NCBI GenBank assembly: GCA_009763385.1
Contig: CM019824.1
Span: 159,651,770 to 159,715,769 of the forward strand
DNA from: Coix lacryma-jobi var. lacryma-jobi
Lineage: Eukaryota > Streptophyta > Magnoliopsida > Poales > Poaceae
Length of the DNA: 64,000 nucleotides
Reading direction: 5' to 3'
Positions 1 through 12,107 of the stretch are shown here, in pieces. The position numbers and the translations under genes were made by a program. Positions within the stretch are counted from its first letter, which is position 1; every line of letters begins with the position of its first letter. The notes beneath the pieces are model-generated. The model had not been told where the DNA came from. It did no database searches and saw only the letters and a program-made list of their open reading frames with translations.

Positions 1-111
1 ACCTTGAGCAGGGGCTTGATCCAAGCAACACCCTATCCACCAAAGTCTATTACCTCACTATAACCTACTATCTCTTATACACTCTTCTAATTCACAGTTT
101 CCATTTTTTAG

Positions 112-1704
112 ATGTCGGGAGGAGGAGATGATGAGAGAAGGGTAAAACAAAGGATGGATCCGCTCAGGGGGAGGAGCAAGCAGCAGTCTCGCAGAGGTGG
201 TTCTAGCTCTCAGGGAGATGATGTGACCGCACGGCAGCAGATCCGTGATGAGGCTCGCCTGCAGATGCAAGGGCGACAGATTCGGGATAATCTCTATCCC
301 AACACTCCAGAGCATCTTGCAGAGGTCAGCAGGACTCACTTGCAGCCATACACAGAGGACGTGCAGGAGAGGCCTCCATAGGACACCAAGGACAGGTAGC
401 CCATGTCTTATTATCAGCAGTTCAGCTCAGTGAAGACACAACGCCAGCTCAATCCATACAACACTCAGAAGGATATGGGCATTGACTACAGGTTCTGGAA
501 TGAGTTTCATTCCGACTTCTACCGTTCAGTCCTGTACAATGCCAAGAAGCAGAAGATTCTAAGTATGAAGTATGTTGATTGGGAGCACTTGGAGGCCAAG
601 CATGATCGTGATATTGACAGGGTGGTGGCAGCTTGCAAGGCAAGGAATATGTAATGACCTGATGGTTTCAGCTACAATTGGAACACAGAGATCATCCATC
701 AGTTTCATGCCACACTCTATGCGGATAATGTGGTGGAGGAGATGCATTGGATGACCGAGGGTCGTCACTAAAAGGTCACCTTTGAGACCTTTGCTAGGAT
801 CCTCGGTTTGGGCAGCGAGGATAGAGAGCTTGATAGTCTGCACCAGGAGAGGACATTGACAGATAATGAGATGCATTCATGTATGAGGATCCTAGGAAGG
901 CAGACGGGTTGGTCAAAGGGCTGAAGGGCTACTATTACATGTTGAACAACCTGTTCAGGCAGACTCTCAACCCCAAAGGGGGTTTCCCATTCTAACCTAT
1001 ATGGATATGTAGGAATATGTTGGCTAGAATGGCCCCAGGGCAAATCACTTCTCCATCTCCAGTTTCGTTTGGACTGAGCTTCAGGTGGCAGCCGAGGAGG
1101 CTAGGAAGGCAGTGCTCTATGCCCCCTACATCATGTATATCATAAGATGGTCTCCGGCTCACCTTCACTAAGGATGGTTGCATGAGCCTTATAGAGCCAG
1201 AGAAGAAGAGGGCAGCAGCAGCAGGGGCAGCAGCAGTTGACAGGCCAGAGAGCTCCCACCCTTCCTCCCAGAGGAAGAAGAAGAGCAAGTTGGCCAAATG
1301 GATTAAGGCCATATTCTCTACTTGCACCCTACCAGCTCAGATGGCTCACCAGGCACTTGTTGAGCAGCAGCGCAGAGCGAGAGCGGGCGGGTCGGTCCTC
1401 GTTACCTCCACCCCGCTCTCCACCACACTTCGATCTCTCCAGCCTTGATTCAGATGATATAGACTCCGACGGCGACGAGGAGCAGGAGGAGATAGTGCCT
1501 GAGTCGTCTCATCGTTCTACACGCACCTCGACTCGCTACACCAGCACTACCCATCGCCATGGGAAGGCCGTTGTAGAGTCCGACGACGACGACGATGACG
1601 ACAACGATGATGATGATGAGACCGAGGAGGTTCAGTGGGACAAGATTTACTCGGACCCGATAGGGACAGGTTCCGAGTGCTCCGTTTATCAGTTGATCGA
1701 CTGA
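112..1704 (+). pseudogene. Decayed extra ORF of a plus-strand gypsy element (putative plant transposon-protein family)
   Basis: A reading frame opens at an ATG at 112, directly after a pyrimidine tract ending in TTTTAG (a splice-acceptor-like context), and can be followed in pieces to a TGA at 1704. Intervening stops occur at about 379-381, 652 and 768, with frame changes between about 660 and 1180. Recognisable pieces are a basic, Gln/Arg-rich N-terminus, a segment containing WNTEIIHQFHATLY followed by MHWMTEGR, and an acidic Asp/Glu-rich C-terminus near 1570-1640. The WNTE..QF.A.LY pattern resembles the family annotated in grasses as putative plant transposon protein (PF20167, from memory). 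It lies upstream of the polypurine tract and LTR of the gypsy element, so it is probably that element's post-pol ORF. Its molecular function is unknown. It is clearly not translatable as one protein in this copy. Confidence 0.7.
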
Positions 1705-2733
1705 TCTACTTCATCATTAACTGCTCACACGGGCACGACGACTAAGTTCACGCTCAGGGGCTGGTCGCTTGAACTACTTGGTGTTCTTGCGCAGTTCTAC
1801 TCGATGCGGTGACAGATCCTCAAGTATCGGCGGCGGTACTACGACATGGTATTGACATACAAACTATCTGAAGCATCAGGACTCATACGTTGTTTCATCT
1901 GACTAATGGAACAACTGGAAGGCTTGCATACAGGAACATGCAAGAGCTAATTAATCAAGAGCCATGCAAGCTACATGCACGTACTCATATGTTGTACCAT
2001 CAGCAAGGTACCCGACAGTCCGGCATATTGCAATAAGCCATTTCTGGACAGCAGCTCCTCACAAGCGAGCTATGCAAGAGCCAACAATCTGAAACGACAA
2101 ACATCAAGTTGTCATCAGCAAAAGAGGATAGGTCGCGTACAAATTCAAGTCGAGTGCTACTACTATCGGCTACAACACTGGGACTTGTCGTGACTCGATC
2201 GCGAGCTTCCAGGCTACTTGATGGCAACCTTTCACTTGAACACGATGACTAAAGCTCGGGAGCTCGACATTGCCTCAGCTTAGTCGGCTTCACTTCGACT
2301 ACACTCGGGGGCTCAGATTCAAGGATGAAAGATCAAATTTATAAGCATTCAACCCCTCGGCGACAAGCAGATGGCGATCCTTGTCTTTGGGAGATTACTC
2401 GGCTACACCCTTGAGAATGTCTACAAGATCCTACAATCGACTCCGAGTAGTCGATTTTAGGCTCAGGGGCTCCGAGATACATATCCTCAGATGATGCATC
2501 TAAATTTCTTTGAAAGGAATTGGAGCAATTTCAGACAAGACCCTCTAGCTCTTTATGCTAAACAACAAGAGGCTCGGGGGCTACACCCAATGGGTGCGCT
2601 TTTCAGAAAGCACATACCATTAGAAGACTTCAAGAGCACTTTACGGTTTCTCTCAGAAGGTACTCGGATGACACTTGATCAAGGCCAAGGTCTCAGATGA
2701 CTTCACCGATAAACCATGAAGAGCTCGGGGGCT
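1705..2733 (+). other. 3' non-coding part of the gypsy element, ending in a polypurine tract
   Basis: No coding frame is supported here. The stretch is punctuated by variants of a CTCGGGGGCT motif (for example near 2303, 2462, 2573 and 2724). The last copy, GCTCGGGGGCT at 2723-2733, immediately precedes the TGTGGG start of the LTR and is the likely plus-strand primer (polypurine tract). Confidence 0.6.
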
Positions 2734-2768
2734 TGTGGGACAGAGTCCCGGGTACTCCGCAAGGAAGG
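2734..2768 (+). repeat. First 35 bp of gypsy 3' LTR (interrupted)
   Basis: The LTR begins with TGTGGGACAGAG right after the polypurine tract and is broken at 2768 by the Sirevirus insertion. The last five bases, GAAGG (2764-2768), are repeated at 19981-19985, where the LTR resumes. Confidence 0.85.
2764..2768. repeat. Target-site duplication of the Sirevirus (left copy)
   Basis: GAAGG at 2764-2768 is matched by GAAGG at 19981-19985, directly flanking the TG..CA ends of the minus-strand copia element. Confidence 0.92.
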
Positions 2769-4347
2769 TGAAAGGATCAAGATGCCCAAGAGGGGGGTGA
2801 ATTGGGCTTTTCTAAAACTTTTGCGATAATTAAATCCTATCAAGCCCAATTAACCCCTTGTGCCTAGAAGTGTGTTTCTCTAAACCCAACCGCACAAAAG
2901 ATTATCACTATGTCAATTCTACTCTACCATGGCAATTCAAGTATGAATGCACAACAAGTAAATTGCGGAATTGAATTGCTCAAAAGTGAATGTGCAAGTA
3001 AAGAGAGTAGAGATGACACGACGATCTCTTTCCCGAGGTATCGAGGTGTCGGCACCCCCCCTAGTCCTCGTTGGAGCACCCGCGCAAGGGTATCACTCCC
3101 CCTTGATCCACGCAAGGATCAAGTGCTCACTATGAGCTGATTCTTCGCCACTCCGGCCCGGTGAATCGCTCACTACAGGTCACAAGCCTCCTTGGGTCAT
3201 CCACAAGCCTCCGAAAGATCACCAAGCTTCACGATCACCACCAAGCCGTCTAGGTGATGCCGATCACCAAGAGTAACAAGCTAGAACTGTCACTTGACCA
3301 AGCCAAGGCCAAAGAGATGGATGGATGCACACTTGCTACTCAATTCTCACTAGGAGGTCACTAATTCTCTCAACCTCACTAGGGCTCTTGCTCTCTCTCA
3401 ACCTCTCAAGGTGTTTCTCAGCAGAATGAAATGGCAAGAACATTCTAATGGAGGAGGGGGAGGAGTATAAATACTCCCCCAACCGGCCATCCAATAGAGC
3501 ACTGGACAGGACATTTTTCGGGGGCATCGGACGCTCTGATGCCTGGCATCGGACGCGTCGATGCCCTTGACCCAACGGTCAACTGTACTACCTGTCAGAC
3601 ATTTTAAAGGAGCATCAGACGCTAGGCAGCGTCCGATGCCCTCGCCTCGAACGCGTCCAATGCCCTCGCCTCGGACGCGTTCGATGCGATTCTAACCTCT
3701 ATGGAACCTCTCTGGACTTGCATCGGACGCTGGCCCTCAGCGTCCGATGCCAGCGTCCGATGTGCCCCTCAGGGCACTCCCTCATGAACAGTGGCACGGG
3801 CGCGTCCGATGTGATGACATCGGCGCGTTCGATGCCACTGCGCCAGCACACTCAGGTCTAGTGAGCATCGGACGCGCGTCCGATGCCCACCAGTCCAGCG
3901 TCCGATGCCTTTTTCAAGGGAAAAACCAACTCGGATCGCGATGCGGCCTTAACGTCTTTTCATCCTCATGACATAAGAGCTCTCTCTGAGCTACCTAGGG
4001 CTATGAAATAACAAGTGTGCACCACACCTACCTCAATAGACTCATCTAGGTCAAGCTACTGATTCACGCTCCCCTTAATAGTACGGCCAAAGGAAAAACA
4101 AAAGACCTAAGACTACCTAAGTGTCCTCCAACACCATATGACACTTTGCCTAGTCTACCACCGTCTTCGTTCTCCGTCCTTTGAAATCCGAAATGATTTC
4201 CATCGCCAGGGGACATGAACTTCATATGCCCATATCGTCGCCATTACCATGACCTAACTCATCCCTGTTTCTGCAAAACACACGTTAGTCACAGTAATCT
4301 TGTGTTTCATCCAATCACTAAAACCACTTGGGGCCAAGATGCGTTCA
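2769..4347 (-). repeat. 3' LTR of the Sirevirus (1579 bp)
   Basis: This is a direct repeat of 18446-19980. It opens on the plus strand with TGAAAGGATCAAGATGCCC and closes with GATGCGTTCA. It is rich in CATCGGACG and its complement CGTCCGATG between about 3520 and 3910. A TATAAATA inside a short palindrome at 3466-3473 is the best candidate core promoter. The copy is 44 bp longer than its partner because several CATCGGACG-type units are absent from the right LTR. Confidence 0.93.
3520..3915. repeat. Cluster of CATCGGACG / CGTCCGATG inverted motifs in the LTR
   Basis: Many 9-12 bp copies of GCATCGGACG and its reverse complement alternate, sometimes directly abutting as CATCGGACGCGCGTCCGATG. 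The same cluster is at 19219-19545 in the other LTR, and further copies lie at 8288-8418 and 9544-9575 in the internal non-coding region. Such pairs could fold into short hairpins; their function is unknown. Confidence 0.85.
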
Positions 4348-4361
4348 ATCTCCCCCTTTTT
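4348..4361 (-). promoter_or_regulatory. Polypurine tract of the Sirevirus
   Basis: On the minus strand AAAAAGGGGGAGAT directly precedes the TGAACGC start of the 3' LTR. This is the expected site of plus-strand DNA priming. Confidence 0.85.
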
Positions 4362-4785
4362 GGTGATTGATGACAACACGACCTCGAGTATAGAGAGAAG
4401 AGGTTTTCAAATCATGGCATGTATGAACTTGCAAAGAATAAGAGAAAGTAGTTAGGGGCAAGCTCATACATATCATGCCAACATCCTGCACTCAACAAGT
4501 TAGAGTGTATAGCAAGTGCAAGATTAAAAAAGCTCGAGTACATAACAAATGAGAATTAAGTGCAAGTAAACGAGCGAATCGAAATGACATGACATATAGG
4601 ATATCATAGTGAGCATCAACATATCATGAGGTCCATAGCACACACATATAGCATAAACATAGAGCAAAAGGTGCGATATGCAAGAGCGTATGTGAAACAT
4701 AACACAACAAGAATCAAATCCCTGTCACACCGCTCCCCCTATTGCTATACTCGACCACTCTCCCGCTTTGGCGTCAAGCACCAAA

Positions 4786-7376
4786 CTAAGCATTGGAGGG
4801 CGGAGGTGGCGCAGACGAGTCAGGACCCTCCGGAGTGCGCTGAGTGAACTTGAACTGCTGCAAAAGCGCCTCGGAGTCTGACGAGGAAGAGCCGGTAGCC
4901 TGCTGACCCTCAGGAGCTGGAAGCTGCAGTGAAGCGGTCCGGGTCTACTCTGGCGGCTCTGACTGCTCGGCCTGCTCGGTCTGCTCCGTAGCGGGCTCAG
5001 TCTCTGTTGTCTCAGTGGCTGTCTCAGTCGCTGTAGCTGTGCCTGCCTGAGGGTCAGAGTGCGAAAGCTCTGGAATAGGTGCCAACTCAGGCTGCACTGA
5101 AGTGGTGGTCTAGGACTGAACAGGCTCGGTCTGCTCGGAGGATGCAACAGAGCTCGGTAAGGTCTCAGTCATGGAAGTCACAGGAGCCGTCGTCGTCTGA
5201 GCTGAACCGGGGAAATCTAGAGTGGGCATCCCGGTGAGCTCGCTGAAGCTGGCCGGCAAGTCACGCGTCACAGTGGTGGTAGTCGCGAACAGATAATCTG
5301 TCGGACGTGGAGTGAATCCTGTATGAAGCGGACTAAACAGTTGGGCCCCTCTAGGCAGAGTAGTGAAACTGGTGAACTGGGAGGGACCAGGGCCGGAGAA
5401 CTGTGGCTGCTGGCTAAACTGCTGCTGCTGCTGAACAGGGGGCCATGGAAGCTGCTGCTGCTGGGGTGGAGGCTGCTGTCACTGCCACTGAGACGGTCCG
5501 CTCATAATCCGCTCCATGAAGCTCAAGGTCTACTGCTGAAGCTGGAGCATCTGCTGTTGAAGCGCATCGGACCTCTCCTGTGCCTGCTGTTGTGCCAAGG
5601 CCTGAGCCTGGGCAAGACGTTGTTGCTCCTGGGCCAACCTCTGAACGTCCTAAGTGACTGCCCTCCGCTGCTCCTCCATCCTGGATAGTATAGCTAGAAG
5701 CGCGGGGTCGGAGGAGGCGGTACCAGACGTCCCGGCCTGTGAGTCGTGAGCTTGAGGCTGAAAGTGAGGCGGGAGCTGGTAGTCCTCGTCAGAGCTATCT
5801 GTGGGGTCCTCGATGACAAATTGTCCCTCACCCTCTAACTCGGCAAGCTCCTGCTCCACGAGGGCTCTAACGGTCTCGTCCTGCTCCTGAGCTGACTCGG
5901 GCACCTCTGGCCGTTGTCTCGAGCTGGACAGTCGCTGCTGCTCCTGTTGCCTGCGGTCCCGACCGTGTCCAAGAAGCTGACTCATGTTATACTCGGGGAA
6001 CACGGTCGCGGATCAGGTGAGTGACTGGCCCGGGTGAGTCCCTATCGTGACAGCTACCTTCCAAAGGATATAGGAGATCCAGTGCGCGTAAGGTAGCTGC
6101 CTGCGGGCCTTGATGCCCTCTGCCACAGTATCCTCCATCTCATAAAGTATGATGTCTCAGACATCAAACTCCTGTTGTCTGACCATGTACGCTAGTAACC
6201 ACGGCTGTAGGCGTGACAACCCCTCTCTAAAACCGACCCTAGGTAGCAGGGTCCACCGTAGAACCTCATTGAGGATCCGAGTCGTAGGAGTGAGATCCTT
6301 CGGTGCGCGACTCGAACCCTCACCGAAAGGCTCAGTGAAGCAAGGGCAGACCAAGTCAGTCGTCGGGTGTGCACCGCCGTGAGGGCGTCAGGGTGGCTCC
6401 GTCCTATCGTAGCATAGGTCGTGGATCTGGGTCTGAGAGTGGTGAAGTCTGAACCAATCCCAAATCTCTGACGAAAACAGCCTGTAGTGCTCCCCTCTGA
6501 AGGCAAACTCGATCGCCTCTCTATCAGGGTGCACCCAAAGTGAAGCATAAAACTGGAAGACTCAATCCTCAATATACGATCCAGACCACCCCAACAGGTC
6601 TGCCAATCCTGGTAAGTACGTGAGAATGAGGCGAATCTCCTCTCCAGCTCCTGCAACAACAGCCTCTAATGGACAGACACGTTGTGAACGCAGGCTGATC
6701 CCGACGTTCCTGTACCCTTGGTAAAAGTCCTCCTGCAGCACTGTATAGAAATCGGGGCTGGCCTGCTGCTGACACTCCCTCGGAAACCACTGCTCAACTG
6801 GAACAAGTCAGAGAGTCTGGATCTGAGAGTACGTGGCCGCACGGAGGTCAAGCCGCGGAATCTGTGGAGGTGGACGCCTCGATGGAGCACGTGCACCCCG
6901 CAGAGGGACATCGGGCCAGGGTGGCACCTCTGTCCTGCGACGAGACGACCGGCGCCGGAGGGGCACCTCCTCTGGAACGTCCTCCTCTGCCTCTGCTGGG
7001 CCTCTGCCTCTGCTACCTCGGCCTCTGCCTGACCCTACTGTGAACTTTGTGCCTCGACACTCGGAGCTGTAAAAGTCGTGCGACGACCGGCGGCCATAAG
7101 AGTACCGGTCGGCGACCCGTGAAGGCGCTTTGTCTCCTCAATGGCTCTCCTCTGCTTGGGGGTGAGCTGGTCCTCGATACGCAAGCCGCCACCATGGCCT
7201 CCCCGCTCTACTCTCTTTGCTGCCTCCTCACAACTTCGGGCCTGATCGGCCTCCCTCTGAGCTCTGGAGCGCTTCCTGCGGGTGACAAGCTTCGCCTTCC
7301 CTTGCCGCTGACCGGAAGGAGGAGGACACAGAGGAGAGTTCTTTGGAGCACCACCAACGTTCTTGCAGCGCGGCAT
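4786..7376 (-). pseudogene. Sirevirus post-pol extra ORF, degenerate
   Basis: A start at 7376 (MPRCKNVGGAPKNSPLC) leads to a Lys/Arg/Gln-rich N-terminus. Coding can be followed through changing frames to a TAG at 4786-4788 after an Asp/Ser/Pro tail, about 2.6 kb. Stops occur at about 7035, 6380, 6153 and other positions, so this copy is dead. A central segment around 6450-6600 (QFYASLW, then HYRLFSSEIWDWFRL) has the same layout as the plus-strand gypsy ORF at about 680-790, suggesting the same putative plant transposon-protein family. The middle to C-terminal part (5300-5950) is rich in Gln/Leu/Glu. In Sireviruses an ORF in this position is often called envelope-like; I see no signal peptide or clear membrane segment and do not infer that function. 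Confidence 0.7.
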
Positions 7377-8418
7377 AGTTGACAAGAACTAAGAACCACT
7401 GCCGCTGAAAAGAGTTGAACTATCACTGAAGATGGAACTGCCACTCAGAAAACAACTGACAAGCTCAACTGACACGAGATCCACTGACAATGACTCCCCC
7501 TGTCTCACTGACCATCTGACACTGACACTCGCGAGGCTTGGCCTCGATTCTTACCCGTGGGCTTGGCCCCGGGTTCGTTGACACTAACCAAGCTATCAAC
7601 TGCCAACTGCACAGTGCCACTGACTCGCTGCATAGAATAGATGGGATATATATAAGAAACATATACGCTAGAGACAAGAATGACCTAGGGAAGCAAAGCA
7701 ACTGGATGAGAAAAGAAGCGGGCTTTGCTACCTGACGATCGACAAAACGACCCAAGCACAAGATGAGAACCTACGTTCGGGAACCCACACATCAGGCCAA
7801 GGAGGTCTGCAAAGGTTTGAGGCGAAACGGGGGTCAAACATGGAATGAACGACTATTTGGGCATTTCATCGATCACCTTGTGAGCACAACATATGGAAGG
7901 GAGGTGGAGATGCTCACTGTGACGGATCTGCGGGTCGAAGCTGAGTCACTGGGAAGGAGAAGAGCTCAGGGACGACAAGGATGAGCTCCGGCGAGGGTGA
8001 AGGCGAACTCCGGCGATCCCGGTGAACGACTCCAGCGAGCTCTCTTGGCGGGTGCGCGCGTGGCTGGTGGGAAAACGAGGGTGCGCGGCGGAGCGGGCGC
8101 GAGCACGGGCGGAGCGGCGGCGCGGCGAGGTGGAGCGAGCGCGGCGGCCGGAGCTAGGGTTAGGGCTCGAGCACAGTGGAGCGGTGGCGGCGGGTGGAAA
8201 GCTCGGGCGAGGGCGCGATGAGGGCGGAAGGTATGACTGGTGGGGCCCTCTTGTTGGTCAAAGAGACTGACTGCGCCGCTTAAAGGGGCATCGGACGCGC
8301 CGATGTAAACACATCGGATGCTCTGATGCCAGACCAGAGAGCTCCAAAACGGCCAAATTCACATCGGACGCTACCAGAACACTGTTCCAGCCAGAGCTGC
8401 CTACAGTGCTGGCATCGG
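7377..8418 (-). other. Sirevirus 3' non-coding region between RNase H and the extra ORF (part 1)
   Basis: No supported coding frame. 8000-8220 is very GC-rich and of low complexity (GCGGCG/GAGC runs). Copies of the CATCGGACG motif appear at 8288-8370 and GGCATCGG at 8411-8418 is the hAT target site. Confidence 0.6.
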
Positions 8419-9543
8419 TAAAGTTGAAAACGGTCGAAAACGGACGAAAAATCGCTCTATCATTTTCGTTTTCATATTTTTAGACGGAAACGGGATCGGA
8501 AGCCGGACAGCCGGAAACGAAAACGGTAGCAGGACAATCGGAAATACGAAAACGGATAAAGATGATCGGAAAATAGACGGAAACGAATGGTAAGCAGAAA
8601 CTAAAATTGGACCATATATACCGCACCTGATAGCTCATATATAGGACCAAAGTGCAATATCAAATATCAAATATCCACTGACCATATATAGAAATAGTAC
8701 AATAGCAAATGTCCATACATCACGCGAATACAATCACAAATACAGATTGCAGTACTCCACCGACGCACATACAACATATTTGAACCAACTAACCAACAAT
8801 ATATGCATGTGCCACTAAGATCTCCTCCTCTTTGTCAAAAAAAAATCCTCTTTCTCTAACTCGCGGCATCAACAAGATGCCAGGAAAAGCTGCGAACAGA
8901 GAAGTGGGGATGCGGGCAGGCAGCCCGCTGGCGGGGAGGGAGGATAGCATCGCCGGCGAGGAGCAGCATCACCGGTGGGGAGGAAGGCAGCGTCGTCGGC
9001 AGGGAGGGAGGCAGTGTTGCTGACCGTGAAGGCGAGGCAGTGTTGCCGGCGGGGAGGGAAGCGGGTTCGCGGCGTCAGGAGACAGCGTCATGGCCTCGCC
9101 GATGTGGGGTGGCTTCCGGGCTTTGGGTGCGGCGCAGGGGATGGGGGACGGGGGGGAGCGAATCGACGGTCGGCACTGCGACTCCACGAGTCCGTGACTC
9201 CATGCGCTTCTTCTGTAGGGCAGGAGTTGGAGTGAAGGACGGTGGGGTATTGGACTATTGGCCTTTAGATTACGTATTTTGGGTCGTATTCCGTATTCAC
9301 GACAAAACGGATGAAAACGGGATAATCCCGATTAAAAACAGCATTCCGTAAATACGGACAGACAAATGATCTACCGTTTTCGATCCACTCCTGAATTCGC
9401 GTCCCTTTTTCGCCCGCTCCTGAATTTCTCCGTCCCGTTTTCGATTCCGTTTTCGTTTATTCTGAAAAAAACAAAAACGATCGGGAAAATACGGAGTACG
9501 GTCGCGGACGAAACGGAATTTATCCCGTCCGTTTTCAACTTTA
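8419..9543. mobile_element. Non-autonomous hAT element (1125 bp)
   Basis: The ends TAAAGTTGAAAACGGTCG and, inverted, TAAAGTTGAAAACGGACG match at 17 of 18 positions. They are flanked by a perfect 8-bp duplication GGCATCGG (8411-8418 and 9544-9551), the hallmark of hAT transposition. Subterminal regions repeat AAAACGG/CCGTTTT many times, as expected for transposase binding sites. The interior, including GC-rich 8900-9230, shows no transposase frame, so movement would need an enzyme supplied in trans. It inserted into the Sirevirus 3' region, at one of its CATCGG motifs. Confidence 0.92.
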
Positions 9544-9551
9544 GGCATCGG

Positions 9552-10063
9552 ACCCTAGGGCCAGCGTCCGATGCTGCATCTTGGGCAGTTTTGAAGATCT
9601 CCGTTGCGGCTCCCTCTCCCAACCAAGTTCCAACTCAAATAAAAGGCAAATAAACACCAGTTGGAACCTAGTATGAGCATCCTCGCATAAACCCTCAATT
9701 TTATAAATATTTTGCCTTAGGCTACGTATCATTTTTAGAGAAAATAGGCAATAAATCCCGAGGAGACGACATGTGGCCACCAAAACTAGGGTTCTCAACC
9801 ATTAGGAAACTCAAATGCTCCCCCTAGCGGTGGACGAACACAGCGGTTGCTCAAACTTAACCGAAAAGAAATGACAAAGCAACACACATGCATATGCAAT
9901 GCAATACGGAATATTAATCTAGGTTGCTTGTCAAGTTTGCTCATGGGTAAGCTTCTTCGCACGCTTTTTAGGGCGGTTATCTTAACCACGTCTGACAAGC
10001 CTATGTGCATACCATAATTTAAACATGGCATATTATACAATGCAATGCAAAGACAACCCCCTT
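9552..10063 (-). other. Sirevirus 3' non-coding region after the pol stop (part 2)
   Basis: Resumes after the hAT insertion with more CGTCCGATG motifs and no coding frame; it ends at the pol stop codon at 10064-10066. Confidence 0.6.
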
Positions 10064-11125
10064 TCACCTTTTGACAAAGTTACTTAGATCAAGCACATTA
10101 AGCTCACTTCGCAATCTACAAAGGGTATTCTCATCTAGGGGTTTTGTGAAGATATCCACCAATTGATCTTCGGTTCTAACTCCCTCTAAGGATATATCTT
10201 TCTTTGAAACATGGTCTCTTAGAAAGTGATGGCGAATATCTATGTGCTTTGTGCGAGAGTGTTCACCGGGTTGTTAGCAAGCTTAACCGCGCTCTCATTG
10301 TCACACAACAAAGGTACCCTTTCTAGAACTACACCATAGTCTAAAAGGGTTTGTTTCATATAAAGGATTTGTGCACAACAAGCTCCTGTGGCTATGTATT
10401 CCGCCTCGGCGGTAGACAAGGCCACACTATTTTGCTTCTTTGAACTCTATGAAACTAGTGATCTCCCAAGCAAATGGCACCCTCCGGATGTGCTCTTTCT
10501 ATCAATTTTGCAACCCGCATAATCTGAATCAGAATACCCAACAAGTTGGAAGTTAGCTCCTTTGTGATACTAAAGGCCAATGCTTGGGGTGTGCTTTAGG
10601 TACCTAAGGATTCTTTTTACGTCTATGAGGTCTGATTCCTTAGGATCGGCTTGAAACCTAGCACACATGCACACACTAAACATGATGTCGGGCCTAGATG
10701 CGGTCAAGTATAACAAGCTACCAATCATAGAATGGTAGAGAGTTTGATCAACCGGATTACCTCCCTTATCTAGGTTGAGATGTCCATTTGTTGGCATTGG
10801 AGTCTTGATAGGCTTGCAATCATCCATTTTGAAGCGCTTGAGGAGGCCTTTTGTGTACTTCTCTTGACATATAAAAGTCCCCTCCTTCAATTGCTTGACT
10901 TGGAAGCCTAGAAAGAATGTGAGCTCGCCAATCATGGACATTTCGAACTCCTTCGACATCAAGTCACCAAATTCCTTGCGATAGGCTTCATTTGTTGACC
11001 CGAAGATGATATCATCAATGTAGACTTGACAAATGAAGATCTCTCCATCAAGCTTCTTGGTGAATAGTGTGGTGTCGACCTTCCCAATGGTGAAGCCCTT
11101 CTCAATGAGGAAGTCCCGGAGGCGC
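10064..11125 (-). pseudogene. Sirevirus pol, C-terminal half: end of reverse transcriptase and RNase H
   Basis: On the minus strand the frame resumes next to the solo LTR with RDFLIEKGF and shows the catalytic YIDD box (normally YVDD), then LLYLTASRPDI. RNase H follows with the hallmark ALSTAEAEY near 10410 and a C-terminal domain with DIFTKPLDE, ending with TGA at 10064. Stops break the frame near 10570 and 10449, and the KHID-type motif after the 10240 stop is altered. Copying of the RNA and removal of the RNA strand would be the ancestral roles. It is the downstream part of the frame cut at 13813-13817. Confidence 0.88.
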
Positions 11126-12107
11126 TGAAAGGTCCTAGTTTGGTTTTGGTAATTGAGTGACAACTTTAGGTGGACTAATGGTGTTTATGTGAGATACACA
11201 GGTGATTAGTCCACAGGTGATCATGTGTGAGCAACATATGCAATAGAGGTGAAATGGCTTAGAGGATGTTGCAAAGGCTCACACATGAGATGAAGGAGCT
11301 TATTACATATGTGACATGACATGGAGTCATGTGGCTAAGATGGTGAAGATCAAGGCAAGACTTGGCTTGATGGACCGGTTGCGAAGGTGAAGGGCAAGTT
11401 GGAGGCTTTGAAGCCGTTGGTACCGAGTGTCGGGAGGCTTGAGCAAAGACTTGGCGCCGAAGGACCAAAGCAATGGTGAAGAGCAAGTGAGGTCAAGATC
11501 GATGGACCATGGAGGCCATGTGATGATATGAAGTGGATCATATCATTTGGAGATAGGTTGGTGCATGTGTTGCATCAACACCGGAGGAGATGGAATGGAA
11601 TGCGCAAGGCAAAGGTATATGTGTAGGGCATTTCATTTCACTGGTCATAGGTGTGTAGAGAAGTTGATGACCGGGTTTAGGATAGATGGCCGTACTATCA
11701 AGAGGAGCAAACTTGTTTGCAGATCGGTCATCTAGTGCCACTTGAGCGATCTAACTTTGCGATGTTACTAGGATCGAGTAGCGCGGTAAGAGCAAGTGAA
11801 AATTCTTTGAAAAATGATTGTGAAAATGCTAACACACATGCACATGATGGTGTACACTTGGTGGTGTTGGCACATTTGGAAAGGAGAAGGTGTTGGAGTT
11901 GGTTTGGATCACTCGGAGAAGTTTTGAAGGAAGCTTTGGTTGAAAAAGAGAAGCGTTTGATCTTGGATTAGAAATCTGTTCTAATCCTTTGTGTTTTGGA
12001 TTGTGTATTCATGTGGGTTGTGTAGCCCTATGAATAAGCTTTCCAAAATGTCCAAGATCATCGAAATTGGAGTTCGGAGCGACGAGTTATGGCCGTTTTA
12101 GCGTGGA

